DNA of 64,000 nt, from positions 1 through 64,000 of the forward strand of contig NZ_CP119108.1 in the NCBI RefSeq assembly GCF_029094505.1, written 5' to 3'. Source of the DNA: Microbacterium horticulturae (GTDB lineage Bacteria; Actinomycetota; Actinomycetes; Actinomycetales; Microbacteriaceae). Shown here piece after piece: positions 55,353 through 64,000 of the stretch. Within the stretch, counting starts at the first letter, position 1, and each line of letters begins with the position of its first letter. Under the pieces are notes generated by a model. That model did not search any database, was not told the origin of the DNA, and saw nothing but the letters and a program-made list of their open reading frames with translations. The position numbers and the translations under genes are program-made.

Positions 55353-56306
55353 ATGGCCCGCGTGAACACGGTCTTGGGGGCCATCGCCCCGGAAGAGCTC
55401 GGCTTCGTCGCTGTGCACGAGCACATCGGATACGGGATGCCGGGTTCCGAGCTCGACACGCAGTGGTGGAAGTCGCCGGAGCAGCGGTATGAGGAGACCG
55501 TGCCCAAGCTGCGCTTGTTCCACGAGAACGGCGGAGGCACGTTCGTCGACGCCACCGGCATCTGCAACGGCCGAGACATCCCGTACTACCAGTCGCTGTC
55601 GGAGAAGACCGGCGTGCACATCGTCGCGTGCACGGGCTTCGTCGGCGGTGACACGGCGCTGAAGTACTTCGCCGAGGCGAGCGTCGACTACCTGCGGCGC
55701 CAGTTCGTGCATGAGATCACGGTTGGCATCCAGGGCAGCGCGGCCAAGGCCGGCATCATCAAGGTCGGCGTGAGCCGCGGGTTCCGGATGAAGGAGCTCG
55801 ACCTTCGCATCTACCGTGCCGCCGCCCAGGCGTCGCTGGAGACCGGCGTGCCGATCTTCACGCACCTGGCCGTCGACGTCGAGCCCGCGCTGACGATCTT
55901 CGCCGAGGAGCAGCTGCCGCTGGATCGCGTGCTGTTCGGGCACGCCGACGATGGTGTGAGCCAGGGCAAGGTCAACCAGCAGGCGATCCTCGCTGCGGGC
56001 GGGCGCCTCGGCTTCGACACCTTCGGCTACGACCTCGAACTGCCCGACCCGCCCTTCTGGGGCCGGCACCGCGACGAGCGGCTCGAGCACTTCCTCTCGC
56101 TCGTACGCGCCGGGCACGTCGACCAGCTGTTGGCCTCGGCCGACGCCAACTGCAGCCCGCTGGGCTGGCCCGGCGTCAAGGGCCACACCGTCAACTACCT
56201 GTTCGAGCAGCTCATCCCGTCGCTGCGCGACGCCGGCGTCGACGACGCGACGATCCACCGGATCTTCGTGACGAACCCGGCCGGCTTCCTCACCATCGAT
56301 GGCTGA
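55353..56306 (+). CDS. Phosphotriesterase-family metal hydrolase (intact)
   Basis: The 317-aa amidohydrolase-fold enzyme has all the metal ligands of the phosphotriesterase/lactonase family: HxH in FVAVHEHIGY, bridging Lys in AGIIKVGVSR, His in IFTHLAV, His in VLFGHADDG and Asp in LASADANCSP. The family includes lactonases, phosphotriesterases and carboxylesterases. No signal peptide, so the enzyme is cytoplasmic. One base separates it from the inactive paralogue, with which it may form a complex. Confidence 0.92.
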   Translation: MARVNTVLGAIAPEELGFVAVHEHIGYGMPGSELDTQWWKSPEQRYEETVPKLRLFHENGGGTFVDATGICNGRDIPYYQSLSEKTGVHIVACTGFVGGDTALKYFAEASVDYLRRQFVHEITVGIQGSAAKAGIIKVGVSRGFRMKELDLRIYRAAAQASLETGVPIFTHLAVDVEPALTIFAEEQLPLDRVLFGHADDGVSQGKVNQQAILAAGGRLGFDTFGYDLELPDPPFWGRHRDERLEHFLSLVRAGHVDQLLASADANCSPLGWPGVKGHTVNYLFEQLIPSLRDAGVDDATIHRIFVTNPAGFLTIDG

Positions 56307-56378
56307 CCGCACCCGGCCCTCCCGCACGACCGCACGACCCGCACAACCCGCACGATCCCAGAACGACAAGGACGCGTC

Positions 56379-57494
56379 ATGGACCTGAAGAACCTCGACA
56401 TCGCCGTCGTCGGCGCCGGCTACGCCGGAGCCGCCACCGCGAAAGCGCTGAGCCGGCTCGGCGCGACAGTGAACGTCTATGAGAAAGCGCGCGAGATCCA
56501 CGAGGTCGGGGCCGGCATCGGGCTGCGCCCGTCATCGCTCGACGCGTTCCGCACCTGGGGCATGCTCGACGCGATCGAGGCGGTCACCAGCCCCAGCGAG
56601 AGCTTCGAGATCCTCACGGCGACGGGGGAGCGCATCGCCGAGGAGGAGTGGCCGGAGAAGGACGTCTTCGGCCTGACCACCCGCTTCGTACACCGCGGCG
56701 ACTTCATCGACGCCCTCATCGGCGTGCTGCCCGAGGGCATGGTGCACACCGCGCACCGACTGGTCCGTATCGACGACGCGGGTGAGCGCCCCGTGCTGAC
56801 GTTCGACGACGGCTCGACGGTGACCGCCGATCTCGTGGTGGGCGCTGACGGCATCCGCTCGCGGGTGCGCCGCGAGCTGTTCAGCGACGCCGAACCGGTG
56901 TACGCGGGCGAGCACGCCTATCGCGCCGTCATCGACGTCGACGCGTGGCACGGCCTGCCGTTCGACGACAAGCTGCGCATGTACCTCGGGCACGGCACGA
57001 AGATCTACGCGCTGCCGCTCCAGCACCGCGGGCAGCTCTCGTTCGACATCACCGCGCTCAACCCCGACCCGACCCCGACCCCTCTCGACTCGAAGGAGAT
57101 GATCGTCGCCACGGTCGCCGGCTTCGACGACGCGATCGTCGCCGCCACCCGTGACCTCGACATGGACATCGTCAACATCCGCTCGGTCTACGACATCGAC
57201 CCGATCGACGTGTGGCACTCCGATGACGTCGTGCTCGTCGGCGACGCGGCGCACGCCATGTGCCATCACCAGGGGCAGGGCGCGAACTCGGCGATCCTCG
57301 ACGCCGCGGTGCTCGCCGAGTGCCTGACCGAGGCGGCCACGGTCGCCGACGCGCTCGCCCAGTACCAGGCGCTGCGCAAGCCCATCACCGACGGACTGCA
57401 GAAGGTGTCGCGCCAGGGGTGGAGCGAAGACGAGATCGACTCGGTGTTCCCGGGACAGAAGCCCGGTGAGCTCGCCGCGATGATGAAGGAGTGA
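56379..57494 (+). CDS. FAD-dependent monooxygenase, class A (salicylate hydroxylase-like)
   Basis: Flavoprotein of 371 aa using NAD(P)H and oxygen. FAD motifs: VVGAGYAGAATAKALSRLGATVNVYEKA near the N-terminus, DLVVGADGIRSRVRRELF (DG motif), and DVVLVGDAAHAMCHHQGQGANSAILDA (GD motif). Length is slightly below the usual 390-400. Likely hydroxylates an aromatic or cyclic compound. ATG 56379 is preceded by AAGGACGCGTC after a 72-base gap. The following hydrolase overlaps or nearly touches its stop. Confidence 0.92.
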   Translation: MDLKNLDIAVVGAGYAGAATAKALSRLGATVNVYEKAREIHEVGAGIGLRPSSLDAFRTWGMLDAIEAVTSPSESFEILTATGERIAEEEWPEKDVFGLTTRFVHRGDFIDALIGVLPEGMVHTAHRLVRIDDAGERPVLTFDDGSTVTADLVVGADGIRSRVRRELFSDAEPVYAGEHAYRAVIDVDAWHGLPFDDKLRMYLGHGTKIYALPLQHRGQLSFDITALNPDPTPTPLDSKEMIVATVAGFDDAIVAATRDLDMDIVNIRSVYDIDPIDVWHSDDVVLVGDAAHAMCHHQGQGANSAILDAAVLAECLTEAATVADALAQYQALRKPITDGLQKVSRQGWSEDEIDSVFPGQKPGELAAMMKE

Positions 57495-57496
57495 GG

Positions 57497-58405
57497 ATGC
57501 CGCTTCATCCTGACATCGCGGCGTTCCTGGCTTCGCTGCCGACGCCCGAACCCGGTCCGATCGATCCGGACGTGCTGCGCGCCGCCGAGCACGCGCACCT
57601 CGCGCCGGTCTCGTCGCGCCCGCACGTCGCGAGCGTCGAAGACCGAACCGCACGCACTCCCGACGGCGACGTGCCGGTAAGGGTGTACCGTGACGGGGCC
57701 GCGGGCCGCGGCATCCTGGTCTATCTTCACGGCGGCGCGTTCTTCCTCGGCAGTATCGAGACGCACGACCATGTCGCGCGGGCGCTCGCCGTCGCGACCG
57801 GCCTCGACGTTGTCGCCGTGGGCTACCGGCTCGCTCCTGAGAACGCGTTCCCCGCGGGGCTCGACGACGCGTGCGGCGTCGTGCGCTGGGCCGACGAGCT
57901 CGACGGCGGCCCCGTGCTGGCCGTGGCCGGCGACAGCTCGGGCGGCACGTTCGCCGCGGCGGTCGCCGCGCGCTTGCATGACGAGGGCTTCGACCGCATC
58001 ACACACCAGGTGCTGCTGTATCCGTCGCTCGACCTCGACTTCGATCAGAGCCGGTACCCGTCGCTCGTCGAGAACGCGACCGGGTACGGGCTCGAGTTCG
58101 CGGGCCTTGCGCCTTTCAACGCGTTCTATCTCGGGTCGGGCGCCGACCCCGCCGACCCGCTCGTCTCGCCGACGAAGCGGGCGGACCTCACGGGTCTGCC
58201 GGCGGCGCTCATCGTGACGGCACAGTTCGACCCGTTGCGTGACGAGGGCGAGGCCTACGGGCAGCGGCTTCGCGATGCGGGCGTCGACGCGGAAGTGGTG
58301 CGGATGCCGCGGGCCAATCATGGGTTCGTGCAGAACTTCCCGCACCTGGACGAGAGCCGCGAGGCCATCGCGCAGGTGGCCCGCTTCGTCGGGGAGGCGG
58401 GATGA
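57497..58405 (+). CDS. Alpha/beta hydrolase fold-3 esterase
   Basis: Hormone-sensitive-lipase-like esterase of 302 aa: HGGAFFLGS (oxyanion hole), GDSSGGTFAAAVAARL (nucleophile Ser), Asp in QFDPLRDEGEAYG and His in NHGFVQNF. ATG 57497 is preferred to GTG 57491 because AAGGAG lies six bases before it. Cytoplasmic; hydrolyses short carboxyl esters. Coupled by four bases to the MBL gene. Confidence 0.93.
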   Translation: MPLHPDIAAFLASLPTPEPGPIDPDVLRAAEHAHLAPVSSRPHVASVEDRTARTPDGDVPVRVYRDGAAGRGILVYLHGGAFFLGSIETHDHVARALAVATGLDVVAVGYRLAPENAFPAGLDDACGVVRWADELDGGPVLAVAGDSSGGTFAAAVAARLHDEGFDRITHQVLLYPSLDLDFDQSRYPSLVENATGYGLEFAGLAPFNAFYLGSGADPADPLVSPTKRADLTGLPAALIVTAQFDPLRDEGEAYGQRLRDAGVDAEVVRMPRANHGFVQNFPHLDESREAIAQVARFVGEAG

Positions 58406-59313
58406 CCGTCGCCGTCCACCCGATTGCCGCGCCCTGGGGGCGGTTCCACCTCTACAGCTTCCTGATCGACGCGCCCGAGCTCGCGCTCGTCGACACCGGG
58501 GTCACCGCGTCGGCGGCGGGCGTGCCGGCCGAACTCGAGCGCCTCGGTCGGCGCATCGAGGACGTACGGTGGATCCTGCTCACGCACGGGCACATCGACC
58601 ACGTCGGCGGGGCGTACGCGCTGTGGGAGGCCACCGGCCGCAGAGCCCAGGTCGTCATCGGCGCCGACGATGCGGACTTCGTGCGTTCGCGGCGGGCCCA
58701 CGTCGACGAAGCGCTCGCCCTGCGCGGTGACCTCGTCGGCCGCGAGGCGCTGGAGGCCGCCAAGACCGCCGAGGCGGCAGAAGCCATCTCGGGCGAGTTC
58801 GAGCCCACGCGCCTGGTGCGCGGCGGCGACACCCTCAACCTGGGCGGCGTGACTGTCGAGGTGCACGCCGTGCCGGGGCACACGGCGGGAGCCGTCGCGT
58901 ACGCCGTCGACGGACACGTGTTCGCCGGCGACGCGGTGCAGTGCTTCGGGGCTGCAAGCGGGTTCCCCGGCTATGAGGATCCCGACGCATACCGGTCCAG
59001 CCTCGAGCGGCTGAGCGCCCTGGCACCGGAGCACCTCTATCTCGGGCATCCCTACCACCGGGCCGACGGCTCGGCGTTCCCCGTCGCGCTCGACGCCGCC
59101 GACACTGCAGAGGCACTCGACGGCAGCCTCGCGCGCGAGGCGCAGATCCGCGGCGCCGCGCGACTGCACCCTGCTGGGGCATCCGACTCGGTGTACTCGC
59201 CGTATGCCGCGGTCGCGGCATCCCTCGACTACACGGGCGATCCGACGCTTGAGCCGTCGCCCTTCTTCACCACGATGCGCGGCTACGCCGCGGTGCACAC
59301 AGGAGCATCATGA
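58402..59313 (+). CDS. MBL-fold metallo-hydrolase
   Basis: The 303-aa hydrolase has zinc motifs THGHIDHVGG (HxHxDH), VPGHTAGAVAY (His) and FAGDAVQCFG (Asp), then LGHPYHR. Glyoxalase II/lactonase-like arrangement. Helical insertion of about 60 residues between motif 1 and the second (DFVRSRRAHVDEALALRGDLVG) is a lactonase or thioesterase-like cap. Start overlaps the esterase stop; the stop overlaps the CocE/NonD gene. Confidence 0.92.
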   Translation: MTVAVHPIAAPWGRFHLYSFLIDAPELALVDTGVTASAAGVPAELERLGRRIEDVRWILLTHGHIDHVGGAYALWEATGRRAQVVIGADDADFVRSRRAHVDEALALRGDLVGREALEAAKTAEAAEAISGEFEPTRLVRGGDTLNLGGVTVEVHAVPGHTAGAVAYAVDGHVFAGDAVQCFGAASGFPGYEDPDAYRSSLERLSALAPEHLYLGHPYHRADGSAFPVALDAADTAEALDGSLAREAQIRGAARLHPAGASDSVYSPYAAVAASLDYTGDPTLEPSPFFTTMRGYAAVHTGAS

Positions 59314-61028
59314 CCCACACCACCACCGTGACCGCCGGGGACCGCGAGATCACCGTGCGCAGGGACCTCGACATCCCCATGCGCGACGGCGTGACGCTCG
59401 TCGCCGACGCCTATCACGCGCCCGACGACAAGCCGCGCCCCGCGCTGATCGCCCTCTCGCCATATGGCAAAGAGCTGCAGGCGCTCGCGCTGACCATGCC
59501 GCCGCAGCGGCGTCCGTCGCCCATGTGGGACGGCTGCATCGAGGCCGGCGACATCGCCCGCGTCGTCGACGAGGGCTACGTGCACGTGATCGGCGACCTG
59601 CGGGGCTCGGGCGGATCGGAGGGTGAGCACGTCGGCAACTACAACGCCGGGGGAGTGTCGCTCGGGCAGGACGCCTACGACGTCATCGAGTGGGTCGCGG
59701 CACAGCCCTGGTGCGACGGCAACGTCGGCATGATCGGCATCTCGTACTACGGGTCGATGCAGGTGCTCGCCGCCGCCGAGCGCCCGCCGCACCTCAAGGC
59801 GATCTTCGTGTCGGGCGGGCACTACGACTTCTACGAGACGACGTACCACGGCGGCGTGATGTGGTTCATGCCGCGCGCGGCGCGTGAGGGGCGTGGCGGC
59901 GACTCCGGGTGGGCGTTCACCGACCGGATCACCTCGCGCATGCTGACGTGCGTCGACGAGGCCGAGGTCAAGGCGCGGGTGGCCGAGCGGCTGGCCGACC
60001 CGGACGTCGCGGCCTGGCCGAACCTCGTGCATACGCTGCACTATCCGAAGCATCACGAGGCCTGGTTCGACATCATCACGAACGACCTCGACGGCGACTG
60101 GTACGAGGAACGCAACCCGATCACGCTCGCGCCGAACATCGACATCCCGGTGTGGCTGCAGATCGACCAGGGCCGCGGCTGGACCATGGACGGCACGATC
60201 GAGCTGTTCCAGACGCTGCGCTCGCAGAACAAGCGCCTGTCGATCGGCTCGTACCCGCCGATGCAATCGCGCCCGTGGGTCGAGGAGCACGACAAGATGT
60301 TCCGCTGGTACGACAAATGGCTCAAAGGCATCGACAACGGTGTGGACCGCGAGCCGGCCGTCGAGGTGTTCGTCGAGGGGTCGCGCAGGGTCGTGACCGC
60401 CGCGCAGTGGCCGCCCAAGCCCGTCAAGCACCGGGAGCTGTACCTGCGCCCGCGGCGCAGACTGTCGTTCGAGCCGGAGATCTTCGGGCCTGCGGCCGCA
60501 GCGCCCGACGGCTTCTTCCAGGCGCCGCTGACGGTGACCGACAAGGTCGAGATCCTCTCGTGGTCGACCGAGCCGTTCACCGAGCCGGCCGAGATGATCG
60601 GCACGGGCGCGTTCCACCTTTTCGCCGTAATCGACCAGGACGACACGAACTTCATCCTCCGGCTGTGGGATGCTGCGCCCGGCGGTGCCCGCCAGCTGCT
60701 GACGACCGCGTACCTGAAGGCCTCGCAGCGCGAGCTCGATCCGTCGTTGTCGGAGTACGGAAGCCCCGTCCACCCGCACACGCGGAAGGTGCCGGTGACC
60801 CCCGGCGTGATCGAGGAATACGTGTTGCGCGTGTACCCGTTCGCCGCGACGATCCTGCCCGGACACAGGGTGGTCGCCGAGCTGAGTTGCGACGAGCCGC
60901 TGACCGACGAGCACAATTCGCTGCTGCCGCCGGACGCCTTCCATCTGCCGGTGGGGCGCCCCGTCACGCACACGATCTACCGCGACGCGCTGCACCCGTC
61001 GCGTCTCGTACTGCCGTTCACGGCGTAG
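59310..61028 (+). CDS. CocE/NonD family serine hydrolase
   Basis: The 572-aa enzyme belongs to the X-Pro dipeptidyl-peptidase S15/CocE group. Nucleophile Ser in GMIGISYYGSMQVLAAAE, Asp-rich loop DLRGSGGSEGE before it, helical cap, catalytic His near WVEEHDKMF and a C-terminal jelly-roll domain (about 400-572). CocE and NonD members hydrolyse esters of bulky or macrocyclic compounds such as cocaine. No signal peptide. Last gene of the operon; 169 bases follow before the kinase. Confidence 0.92.
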   Translation: MTHTTTVTAGDREITVRRDLDIPMRDGVTLVADAYHAPDDKPRPALIALSPYGKELQALALTMPPQRRPSPMWDGCIEAGDIARVVDEGYVHVIGDLRGSGGSEGEHVGNYNAGGVSLGQDAYDVIEWVAAQPWCDGNVGMIGISYYGSMQVLAAAERPPHLKAIFVSGGHYDFYETTYHGGVMWFMPRAAREGRGGDSGWAFTDRITSRMLTCVDEAEVKARVAERLADPDVAAWPNLVHTLHYPKHHEAWFDIITNDLDGDWYEERNPITLAPNIDIPVWLQIDQGRGWTMDGTIELFQTLRSQNKRLSIGSYPPMQSRPWVEEHDKMFRWYDKWLKGIDNGVDREPAVEVFVEGSRRVVTAAQWPPKPVKHRELYLRPRRRLSFEPEIFGPAAAAPDGFFQAPLTVTDKVEILSWSTEPFTEPAEMIGTGAFHLFAVIDQDDTNFILRLWDAAPGGARQLLTTAYLKASQRELDPSLSEYGSPVHPHTRKVPVTPGVIEEYVLRVYPFAATILPGHRVVAELSCDEPLTDEHNSLLPPDAFHLPVGRPVTHTIYRDALHPSRLVLPFTA

Positions 61029-61197
61029 CGGCGCGAGCATGGGCGGAGTGGATGCCGCAGCGTAAGGGAGCCGCGGCGTGCCGGCCGGGGTGTGAGGCCT
61101 GCGCCTTCGTGTTCGGCAGTCAGCTTCTGCGGACCCACCGGTGTGACACTCGCGGAAACCGACTGCTGAACAGCGGCTCCTGCGTCAGGATGGACCG

Positions 61198-62061
61198 GTG
61201 AGCGTCTTCATCGCCGGGCCCGCGTCGTGGAACCGGATCGTCCTCGTCGACCGCCTGCCCGAGCCGGTGCCGCACATGCAGTTCGCGCTCGCTGAGCACG
61301 AGACCGTGGGCGGCACATCGGCCGGCAAGGCGCTGGGCCTCGCCGCACTCGGCCGCAAGACCCTGCTGTACACGCTGCTGGGCGACGACCCCGACGGCAC
61401 GCGGGTCGCCGACGCGCTGAGCGCCGCCGGAGTCGCGCTCATCGCGGGCGCAACCGAGGCCACCGAGCGCCACCTCAACCTCATGACGCCGACCGGCGAG
61501 CGGGTCTCGATCTATCTCTCGGCCCCCGGCGAGACCGACGAGCCGTCGCGGGACGCGACCGCGGCATCCCTCACCGCCGCCATGGATACCGCCGACGTCA
61601 TCGTCCTCGACCTGGGTGCCGAGTCGCGCCGGCTCATCCCGCGGGCGCGCGAGACAGGTCGGCCGATCTGGACCGACGTGCACGACTACGACGGCACCGC
61701 CGCATTCCATCGGCCGTTCATCGAGGCCGCTGATGCGGTGTTCATGAACGCCGACGGCATCGGCGACCCGCTGCCGTTCCTGCACGCGACCGTCGAGCGG
61801 GGCGCGTCGCTCGCGGTCTGCACTCTGGGCGCCGAGGGCGCTATAGGGGTGGATGCCGCGGGCCGGGAACACCGCGTCGCGGCGGTGCCCACGGAGGTCG
61901 TCGACACGAACGGCGCCGGCGACGCGTTCATGGCCGGCTCGCTCGATGCCACCCTCGCCGGGGCGGACGTGCCTGAGGCTCTCGCCGCGGGTGCGCGGCA
62001 TGCGGCATCCGTTCTCACCACGCGCCACCTGCACCCGGTGCTCGACGATGTGCTGGGCTGA
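61198..62061 (+). CDS. PfkB-family carbohydrate kinase
   Basis: Sugar kinase of 287 aa. C-terminal PfkB signature DTNGAGDAFMAGSLDATLAG contains the catalytic Asp; N-terminal half GTSAGKALGLAALGRKTLLYTLLG binds substrate. It is probably not part of the hydrolase operon, being 169 bases downstream. GTG 61198 (MSVFIAGPASWNRIV) is the start. Substrate among ribose, fructose or similar sugars. Stops base to base with the convergent next gene. Confidence 0.92.
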   Translation: MSVFIAGPASWNRIVLVDRLPEPVPHMQFALAEHETVGGTSAGKALGLAALGRKTLLYTLLGDDPDGTRVADALSAAGVALIAGATEATERHLNLMTPTGERVSIYLSAPGETDEPSRDATAASLTAAMDTADVIVLDLGAESRRLIPRARETGRPIWTDVHDYDGTAAFHRPFIEAADAVFMNADGIGDPLPFLHATVERGASLAVCTLGAEGAIGVDAAGREHRVAAVPTEVVDTNGAGDAFMAGSLDATLAGADVPEALAAGARHAASVLTTRHLHPVLDDVLG

Positions 62062-62790
62062 TCAGCTCCCGGGCTTCGCGGGCAGTTCGAGAGCGACCTT
62101 CTTCTCGAGTTCTTCGACGGCCTCGTCGGAGATCGAGATGAGCCCGTCGAGTTCTTCGCGCACGCGCTTGTAGGCGACCTGGCGCTCGGCGGGCGTTGCG
62201 GCCTGGTCGATGGCCACGGTCAGCAGCTGCTTCGCGGTGTCGAGGCGCTTGCGCTCGGCCTCGGTGAACGTCGAGTCGCGCAGTCGGCGTGCGTCGCGCT
62301 CGGCGACGTCGAACGCCACCTCGAAGTCGGTGACCGCGTTGCGGTACTCGTCGAGCTGCTCCTTGCTGAGCTTCACCTTCGGCGAGGCCGGGCGCAACCG
62401 GTCGGCGACCTTCTTGGCGCGCAGGAACGCCGCCGTCAGCGGCTGGCGCCCGTCGCTCATCGCGGGAAATGCGATGAGCTTCGCAACATCCAGCTCATAG
62501 TCGAGCCAGCGCTTCGTGACGGCGTCGTGCGCGGCGAACAGCTTCTCGAGCTGCTGCTCGTGCGAGTCTTCGGGAGGGGTGGATGCTGCCGCCACGACCC
62601 TCTGCCGCCCGGTGTTGCGCGCCTCAGCCTGCGCGGCTTTGAGTTCTGCCTTCGCGTGCAGCGTCTCGAGCTTGCGCTGGTGCCGCGACTTCGCGCTGCG
62701 CTCCCACGACCGCGCCAGGCCGCCGGCCACCCCCATCAGGGGGAAGACCAGCCACCAGTACTGACCGGCGAAGTTCCAGAAGCCATCCAC
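62062..62790 (-). CDS. Membrane-anchored coiled-coil protein
   Basis: The 242-aa protein has one N-terminal helix (YWWLVFPLMGVAGGLARSW, about 10-28), then Ala/Arg/Glu-rich helices (SAKSRHQRKLETLHAKAELKAAQAEARN and LDEYRNAVTDFEVAFDVAERDARRLRDSTFTEAERKRLDTAKQLL) typical of a coiled coil on the cytoplasmic side. Function unknown; homologous proteins are common in actinobacteria as hypothetical. GTG 62790. Confidence 0.8.
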   Translation of the reverse strand: MDGFWNFAGQYWWLVFPLMGVAGGLARSWERSAKSRHQRKLETLHAKAELKAAQAEARNTGRQRVVAAASTPPEDSHEQQLEKLFAAHDAVTKRWLDYELDVAKLIAFPAMSDGRQPLTAAFLRAKKVADRLRPASPKVKLSKEQLDEYRNAVTDFEVAFDVAERDARRLRDSTFTEAERKRLDTAKQLLTVAIDQAATPAERQVAYKRVREELDGLISISDEAVEELEKKVALELPAKPGS

Positions 62791-62832
62791 CCTGTCATCG
62801 TAGGCCAGGGGCGTCGGGCCGTGACGAGACTG

Positions 62833-62967
62833 TCAGCCGAACAGCAGCGCGAACACCGTCGCGCCGCCGGCGGTGAGGATGAGCGCGACGATGACCACCC
62901 ACGCGGTGATCTTGACGCGCCGCTGGCGTCGCTCGCTGAGCGTGCTGAGGTCCTCGTCGTCGGCCAT
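62833..62967 (-). CDS. Small single-pass membrane protein (44 aa)
   Basis: Begins MADDEDLSTLSERRQRRVKI and continues with the helix TAWVVIVALILTAGGATVFALLFG to the C-terminus. The basic segment before the helix places the N-terminus in the cytoplasm. Too short for common gene callers, but the frame, GC3 use and clean topology support it. Followed by the coiled-coil protein gene, 42 bases on. Function unknown. Confidence 0.75.
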   Translation of the reverse strand: MADDEDLSTLSERRQRRVKITAWVVIVALILTAGGATVFALLFG

Positions 62968-63005
62968 GGTCTCAATCCTAGATCGCGTGCGGAGCGCGTC
63001 CGCGA

Positions 63006-64000
63006 CTACTCGGTGACCGTCGGGCCGAACGCGGCCGGCAGGGTCGCGGCCGACGTCGCACGCAGCTCAGGCACAGCGAGCGTGAACAGCCCCTGCACTT
63101 CGAGCGCAGCGTCAGACCCCGCCTGGTCGGTCACGCCGATGCGCAGCACGGGGTAGTTGCGTCCCTCGCACAGGCCGCGGAACTTGACGTCCTCCTCGCG
63201 CGGCACGGTCACGATGACGCGGCCGGTGGACTCGGAGAAGAGGGCGGATGCGGCATCCACCCCGTCCCGGTCGATGATCTCGTCGAGCCATACCCGCGCG
63301 CCGACACCGAACCGCAGCACGCCGTCGGCGAGGCTCTGGGCGAGGCCGCCCTCGCTCAAGTCGTGCGCGCTGGAGATGAGGTTCTCGTCGTTCGCAGCGC
63401 GGATGAGGCCGGCGAGGCGCTGCTCGGCGGCGAGGTCGACGGCCGGCGGGCGTCCGCCGAGGTGCTGGTGCACGGTGGCGGCCCATGCCGAACCGCTCAG
63501 CTCGGTCGCCGTCACTCCGAGCAGGTAGATGTTCTCGCCCTCGTCCTGCCAACCGCTGGGCACCCGGTGCGCGACGTCGTCGATGATGCCCATGACGCCC
63601 ACGACCGGCGTCGGGTGGATCGGGGTGTCACCGGTCTGGTTGTAGAAGCTGACGTTGCCGCCGGTGACGGGGATGCCGAGCTCGAGGCACCCGTCTGCGA
63701 GTCCGTCGACGGCCTGCGAGAACTGCCACATGACCTCGGGGTTCTCCGGACTGCCGAAGTTGAGGCAGTCGGTGACCGCGGCGGGCACAGCACCGGTCAC
63801 GGCGACGTTGCGGTACGCCTCGGCGAGGGCGAGCTGGGCGCCCTGGTACGGGTCGAGCTGGCAGTAGCGGCCGTTCGCGTCGGTCGCGATAGCGAAGCCG
63901 AGGCCGCTTGACTCGTCGACGCGGATCATGCCGGCGTCGTCGGGGAACGCGAGGGCCGTATCGCCTAAGACGTAATAGTCGTACTGGTTCGTGATCCAGC
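63006..64000 (-). CDS. purL: Phosphoribosylformylglycinamidine synthase II, C-terminal part
   Basis: Purine synthesis enzyme PurL, which converts FGAR and ammonia to FGAM; the 5' part is outside the window. The frame runs in from 64000 ([23 protein letters not shown]), then [69 protein letters not shown], which is the conserved second half with the AIR synthase-like ATP-grasp segments ([22 protein letters not shown]). It ends AAFGPTVTE. It contains the rare codon TTA near 63966. The start is out of the window; the apparent Met at 63929 is internal. Confidence 0.96.
   Translation of the reverse strand, partial: WITNQYDYYVLGDTALAFPDDAGMIRVDESSGLGFAIATDANGRYCQLDPYQGAQLALAEAYRNVAVTGAVPAAVTDCLNFGSPENPEVMWQFSQAVDGLADGCLELGIPVTGGNVSFYNQTGDTPIHPTPVVGVMGIIDDVAHRVPSGWQDEGENIYLLGVTATELSGSAWAATVHQHLGGRPPAVDLAAEQRLAGLIRAANDENLISSAHDLSEGGLAQSLADGVLRFGVGARVWLDEIIDRDGVDAASALFSESTGRVIVTVPREEDVKFRGLCEGRNYPVLRIGVTDQAGSDAALEVQGLFTLAVPELRATSAATLPAAFGPTVTE

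Noticed and set aside
63960..63970. TTA codon in purL as a bldA-like control
   Set aside because: A single rare codon near the window edge in a housekeeping gene; no evidence for developmental control in this group.

Overview
The window is high-GC DNA (about 70% by eye) from an actinobacterium, most likely Microbacterium or a close relative in Microbacteriaceae. The evidence is the conserved sortase E/pabA/pknB-pknA-pbpA-rodA-pstP-fhaB-fhaA/tRNA-Leu locus (usually near oriC in Actinomycetota), an actinobacterial NucS, an A+B-fused Mrp antiporter subunit and frequent GTG starts in stop-start overlaps. The genus is inferred from gene order and sequence character, not from a search.

Layout. 1-10.6 kb: cell-envelope signalling and cell-wall growth locus. 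A partial sortase, a 51-aa membrane protein and a glutamine amidotransferase on + converge on a tightly coupled - strand operon (fhaA, fhaB, pstP, rodA, pbpA, pknA, pknB). tRNA-Leu(CAG) and a hairpin follow. 10.9-16.4 kb: housekeeping and small genes (AAA ATPase, GNAT, GntR regulator, cold-shock protein, coiled-coil membrane protein, HAD phosphatase, NucS). 16.5-20.5 kb: two MFS exporters and a LacI regulator with a clear palindromic operator. 20.7-26.9 kb: six-gene Mrp Na+/H+ antiporter operon (A-B fusion, C, D, E, F, G). 27-33.7 kb: secreted cell-wall protein, lipoprotein, ECF sigma factor, Cys-containing membrane partner, FtsX-like permease and ABC ATPase. 33.7-43.1 kb: penicillin acylase family protein, argG, small membrane proteins, a lipase-like hydrolase, purA and a lactonase-like beta-propeller. 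43.6-50.9 kb: AI-2E permease, chorismate mutase, a GntR-controlled ABC exporter and a glycine betaine/proline (ProVWX) uptake operon. 51.1-62.1 kb: a TetR-controlled accessory block that looks catabolic (MFS, SDR, two phosphotriesterase-family proteins, FAD monooxygenase, alpha/beta hydrolase, MBL hydrolase, CocE/NonD hydrolase), then a PfkB sugar kinase. 62-64 kb: two small membrane proteins and the 3' part of purL.

Three things go beyond routine annotation. First, the TetR block has two operators with the same design (two arms around an 11-nt GAC..(G/C)(C/G)TGTA spacer), one before the MFS-SDR pair and one before the hydrolase operon. In that operon an intact phosphotriesterase-family enzyme sits next to a paralogue that has lost five of six metal ligands, so it is a likely pseudoenzyme partner. 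Second, the window carries several families of short dispersed palindromes (57-86 bp). One 67-bp family has three copies: one supplies the stop codon of mnhG, and another lies inside the reading frame of the lactonase-like gene. Third, the 9-mer GGATGCCGC / GCGGCATCC occurs about 60 times, far above chance, in genes and between them.

No insertion sequence, prophage, CRISPR array or rRNA gene was seen.
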